Of a stretch of DNA of 15,501 nt, positions 12,593 to 15,501 are shown piece by piece; position 1 is the stretch's first letter; each line of letters begins with the position of its first letter. Source of the stretch: Gammaproteobacteria bacterium (GTDB lineage Bacteria; Pseudomonadota; Gammaproteobacteria; Steroidobacterales; MnTg04); NCBI GenBank assembly GCA_027297845.1, contig JAPUHG010000130.1, positions 1-15,501 of the forward strand, in the 5' to 3' direction. Made by a program: the position numbers and the translations under genes. Below the pieces are notes generated by a model. That model did not search any database. It was not told the origin of the DNA and was given only the letters and a program-made list of their open reading frames with translations.

Positions 12593-13838
12593 CCTGGTAT
12601 TGATCGCGCTTGCCCTTATCGGCGCGCCATTGTTCGCCATTATTGGCGCCAGCGCGATGTGGGGGTTCCTGCAGGCGGATATTCCGCAAGCCGTCAAGGG
12701 CATCGAGCTTTATCGAATCGCCGAAATGCCGATAATGCTGGCATGTCCGCTGTTTACCTTTGCCGGCTACGTACTCAGCGAGAGCCAGGCGCCATCGCGG
12801 CTGGTGCGCCTGTCGAACGCATTGCTCGGCTGGATGCCCGGCGGGCTCGCGGTCGTTTGCCTCGCCACCTGCGCATTATTCTCCGCGTTTACCGGGGCAT
12901 CAGGGGTTACCATCATCGCCCTCGGCGCGTTGCTCTATCCGGCGCTGCTCGAAGGCGGTTATAAAGAAGGCTTCAGCCTGGGTGTCGTGACTTCCTCCGG
13001 CAGCCTGGGCCTGTTGTTCGCGCCTTCGCTGCCATGGATTCTTTATGGCGTCGTATCGCAGGCGTCGATCGACGACCTGTTTCGCGCGGGGGTTACGCCC
13101 GGCATATTGATGGTGGTCATGCTGTCGATCTGGTGCATCTGGTCGAGCCGCAAGAATCGCAAGGCGGTCAAGCAATTTTCGTGGGGCGAAGTTCGCCAGG
13201 CGCTGCGCGAGGCAGGCTGGGAAATTCCGCTGCCGATCGTCGTATTGGGCGGAATTTACAGCGGCTACTTCGCGGTCTCCGAGGCGGCCGCCGTTACCGC
13301 GCTTTATGTCCTGGTTTTGTATTTGCTGGTTCGGCGTGAGATAAAATTCGTCGATATGCCGCGGATCATGCGCGAATCCATGGTGCTGGTCGGCGGCATC
13401 ATGATGATCCTCGGCGTTTCGATCGCATCGACATCCCTGATGATAGACCTGGAAGTTCCGCAAAAGATGCTGACGGCAATCAACAGTCATGTCAGCGGGC
13501 AAGTCAGTTTCCTGTTGCTGATGCTCCTTTTCCTGCTGATTCTGGGTGCGATCCTGGATATCTTTTCGGCACTGGTACTGATTGTTCCGTTGTTGCTGCC
13601 GATAGCCGAGAGTTACGGGATACACCCGCTGCACTTTGGCATCATTTTCCTGGCGACGATGGAACTGGGTTACCTGACGCCACCGGTCGGGCTTAATTTG
13701 TTCATCGCCAGTTATCGGTTCGAAAAGCCGATTACCAGCGTTTATCTGGCGACGGTCCCGTTTTTCCTGATTTTATTGCTCAGCGTATTGGTAATTACTT
13801 TTGTCCCGCAGTTATCATTATGGCTGGTGCCTGATTGA
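12579..13838 (+). CDS. dctM: TRAP transporter large permease subunit (DctM family)
   Basis: This is the large, ion-coupled transport subunit of the TRAP system, a member of the IT superfamily in the inner membrane. The 419-residue product is hydrophobic throughout, with about twelve membrane segments. It has typical DctM stretches such as LFSAFTGASGVTIIALGAL, VTSSGSLGLLFAPSLPWILY and MELGYLTPPVGLNLFIASY, the last being a well-conserved DctM signature. The ATG at 12579 lies inside the end of dctQ (14-base overlap), so translation is probably coupled. With tatT, dctP and dctQ it makes a complete importer. No terminator is evident after it; sppA begins 70 bases downstream with its own ribosome site. 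Confidence 0.95.
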   Translation: MILFSLVLIALALIGAPLFAIIGASAMWGFLQADIPQAVKGIELYRIAEMPIMLACPLFTFAGYVLSESQAPSRLVRLSNALLGWMPGGLAVVCLATCALFSAFTGASGVTIIALGALLYPALLEGGYKEGFSLGVVTSSGSLGLLFAPSLPWILYGVVSQASIDDLFRAGVTPGILMVVMLSIWCIWSSRKNRKAVKQFSWGEVRQALREAGWEIPLPIVVLGGIYSGYFAVSEAAAVTALYVLVLYLLVRREIKFVDMPRIMRESMVLVGGIMMILGVSIASTSLMIDLEVPQKMLTAINSHVSGQVSFLLLMLLFLLILGAILDIFSALVLIVPLLLPIAESYGIHPLHFGIIFLATMELGYLTPPVGLNLFIASYRFEKPITSVYLATVPFFLILLLSVLVITFVPQLSLWLVPD

Positions 13839-13908
13839 CTGCGCTGATCACAAGTCCGAAAAACCTGTGTAGCTATTGTGTGGTTTCTGACATGTTAGGG
13901 TGTATAGC

Positions 13909-15501
13909 ATGATTATTCTTAGAACGATTGGCCGCTTGTTCCGATTCCTGTTGAGTACTCTCGATGGCATGCGCCGAGTGCTGCATTTTATTCTGCTGTT
14001 ACTGATTTTCTCGTTGATCATCGTGGGCCTTTCATCCGATATCAAATTGGTTCCTCAATCGGCGGCGCTAAGGATCGCTCCATTTGGCAATATCGTTGAG
14101 CAGTACCAGGGCGATGCAGTCGATCGTGCGTTGGATGAAATTCTTGGCGACGCAGAACCGCAGGCGATGTTGCGGCACCTGGTCGAAGCATTGGAAAAAG
14201 CGGCCAACGACCCGCGAATTTCATCAGTGGTTTTACAGTTGAATCGAATGGGCAGCGCCGGCTTGAGCAATTTGCAAACGATAGGCAGGGCGATTGACCG
14301 ATTCAGAGAGAGCGGCAAGCCCGTCATCGCCATCGGCGACTACTATTCCCAGGGACAGTATTACCTGGCATCGCGTGCCGATGAGATCTATATGCATCAG
14401 ATGGGTGGCGTGTTTATCGACGGTTTTGGCTATTACCGCTTATACATGAAAGAGGCGCTGGAAAAGCTAAAGATCAACATGCACGTGTTTCGTGCCGGCA
14501 AATACAAGTCTTATGGCGCGCCATACGAACGCGATGACATGTCGGCAGAGGAAAAGGAAGCAGCCACCGAGTGGCTTGGCGATCTTTGGACCGCATATCA
14601 ACAGGATGTGACCGCGGCCCGTGATCTGGATGCCGATGCGTTGTCTGATTACGCCAACAATTTTGTTGCTGATCTGCGCGTAGAGCAGGGCAACATGGCG
14701 GAGGTCGCGGCAAACGCGGGTCTGATTGATGAGCTGCTCAGCCATGAGGAAATGATGGACAGGCTCACCGATGTCGCAGGTAGCAACGGTGACGATTACA
14801 AGGCATACAGCTATATCGATTATGACGACTATGTTGAAGCTATCAGTGCTGAAGACGCTCTGATTAGTAAAAGCTCAGACAAGGTCGGCGTCATTGTCGC
14901 GGTCGGCAGTATCCTCAGCGGCCGTCAGCCGCCCGGAAGCATTGGCTCGGACTCACTTGGTCGCCTGATCAGGGACGCGCGTGAGGATGACAGTATCAAG
15001 GCGGTGGTATTGCGGATCGATAGTCCGGGTGGCAGCGCTTTAGCATCTGAAGTGATTTTCCAGGAGTTGGTTTCGTTGAGGGACGCGGGCAAGCCATTGA
15101 TCGTTTCGATGGGCGATGTCGCCGCGTCCGGCGGCTACTGGATCGCCTTACCCGCCGATAAGATCTGGGCCAACCCGACGACCATTACCGGATCCATAGG
15201 CGTAATAGCGATGTTTCCGAGCATTGACGGCAGTCTGAAAGCCCTGGGACTGAATATGGATGGTATCGGCACAACTTCGTTGAACGGCCAGTTCAACCCG
15301 GCCATGGGTCTGGGTGAGGACGGTTCTGACCTGATTCAGCTCGGCGTCGATTTCAGTTATCGCGAATTTCTGAAAAAAGTTTCAGAAAACCGGAATATGA
15401 GCGTCAGCGAAGCCGATGAATTGGCTCAAGGCAGGGTCTGGAGCGGTGTCGATGCATACAACCTCGGGTTGGTCGACGAACTTGGCGACCTGGAGCAGGC
15501 G
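13909..15501 (+). CDS. sppA: signal peptide peptidase SppA, 67K type (partial, C-terminus beyond window)
   Basis: SppA (protease IV) is an inner-membrane Ser/Lys-dyad protease that degrades cleaved signal peptides in the periplasm. The window holds 531 codons with no stop. The E. coli protein has 618 residues, so most is present. An N-terminal membrane anchor (about 27-42, HFILLLLIFSLIIVGL) precedes two tandem SppA domains. The N-terminal domain carries the catalytic lysine, K200, in RAGKYKSYGAPYERDDMS. The C-terminal domain carries the nucleophile S407 in SMGDVAASGGYWIALPAD. Both align with the E. coli dyad (K209, S409). DSPGGSALASEVI and TTITGSIGVIAMFPS are further family motifs. The start ATG follows AGGGTG at about 6 bases. 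Double-domain length identifies the long SppA form, not SohB or the short form. Confidence 0.96.
   Translation, partial: MIILRTIGRLFRFLLSTLDGMRRVLHFILLLLIFSLIIVGLSSDIKLVPQSAALRIAPFGNIVEQYQGDAVDRALDEILGDAEPQAMLRHLVEALEKAANDPRISSVVLQLNRMGSAGLSNLQTIGRAIDRFRESGKPVIAIGDYYSQGQYYLASRADEIYMHQMGGVFIDGFGYYRLYMKEALEKLKINMHVFRAGKYKSYGAPYERDDMSAEEKEAATEWLGDLWTAYQQDVTAARDLDADALSDYANNFVADLRVEQGNMAEVAANAGLIDELLSHEEMMDRLTDVAGSNGDDYKAYSYIDYDDYVEAISAEDALISKSSDKVGVIVAVGSILSGRQPPGSIGSDSLGRLIRDAREDDSIKAVVLRIDSPGGSALASEVIFQELVSLRDAGKPLIVSMGDVAASGGYWIALPADKIWANPTTITGSIGVIAMFPSIDGSLKALGLNMDGIGTTSLNGQFNPAMGLGEDGSDLIQLGVDFSYREFLKKVSENRNMSVSEADELAQGRVWSGVDAYNLGLVDELGDLEQA

Noticed and set aside
13839..13908. Terminator or promoter between dctM and sppA
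   Set aside because: Only short inverted matches (AAACC/GGTTT, CACAA/TTGTG) without a T-tract and no convincing paired -35/-10 boxes.
1..15501. CRISPR arrays, tRNA or rRNA genes, phage or toxin-antitoxin modules
   Set aside because: No regular direct repeats, cloverleaf sequences, rRNA segments or recognisable defence genes were found on reading both strands.

Overview
This window looks like a chromosomal core region of a moderately GC-rich gammaproteobacterium. The main evidence is gene order: ypjD and corB on one strand, with ffh, rpsP, rimM, trmD and rplS running the other way. This is the arrangement around ffh/trmD in Escherichia coli and relatives. The CHASE2-type Ser/Thr kinase and the TatT-type TRAP transporter are not E. 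coli-like and suggest a free-living, probably marine or sediment, lineage. I cannot name the genus from sequence alone.

Layout. (1) Positions 1-2426, minus strand: a large membrane receptor kinase (CHASE2 sensor, three membrane segments, TPR-like linker, Ser/Thr kinase), cut off by the window start. (2) 2427-2628: a divergent promoter region with an inverted repeat in the radA leader. (3) 2629-3987, plus: radA. (4) 3992-5281, minus: corB (CNNM/CBS protein), convergent with radA and only 4 bases from it. (5) 5294-5619: a 326-base gap inside the ypjD-corB unit. It holds a 257-base segment bounded by imperfect 20-base terminal inverted repeats, which looks like a small non-autonomous mobile element. 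(6) 5620-6426, minus: ypjD. (7) 6548-10027, plus: ffh, then rpsP-rimM-trmD-rplS, closed by a strong intrinsic terminator at 10073-10103. (8) 10146-13838, plus: a complete TRAP transporter with its TatT lipoprotein (tatT-dctP-dctQ-dctM). (9) 13909 to the end, plus: sppA (protease IV), cut off by the window end.

How the genes work together. Ffh (protein targeting), bS16 and bL19 (ribosome), RimM (30S maturation) and TrmD (m1G37 tRNA methylation) form the usual translation and secretion block. The TRAP cluster is a self-contained uptake system: TatT and DctP collect a ligand in the periplasm, and DctQ and DctM move it across the inner membrane using an ion gradient. DctP has Trp where the classical family has the carboxylate-binding Arg, so the ligand may not be a simple organic acid. 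RadA acts in recombination, CorB probably in divalent-cation handling, YpjD is a CcsA-like membrane protein, and SppA degrades signal peptides in the inner membrane.

Most of the window is conserved housekeeping DNA. The least expected signals are the inverted-repeat-bounded insert between ypjD and corB, the TatT-linked TRAP cluster, the promoter-like -10 abutting the rplS terminator, and several small RNA-scale structures in intergenic leaders.
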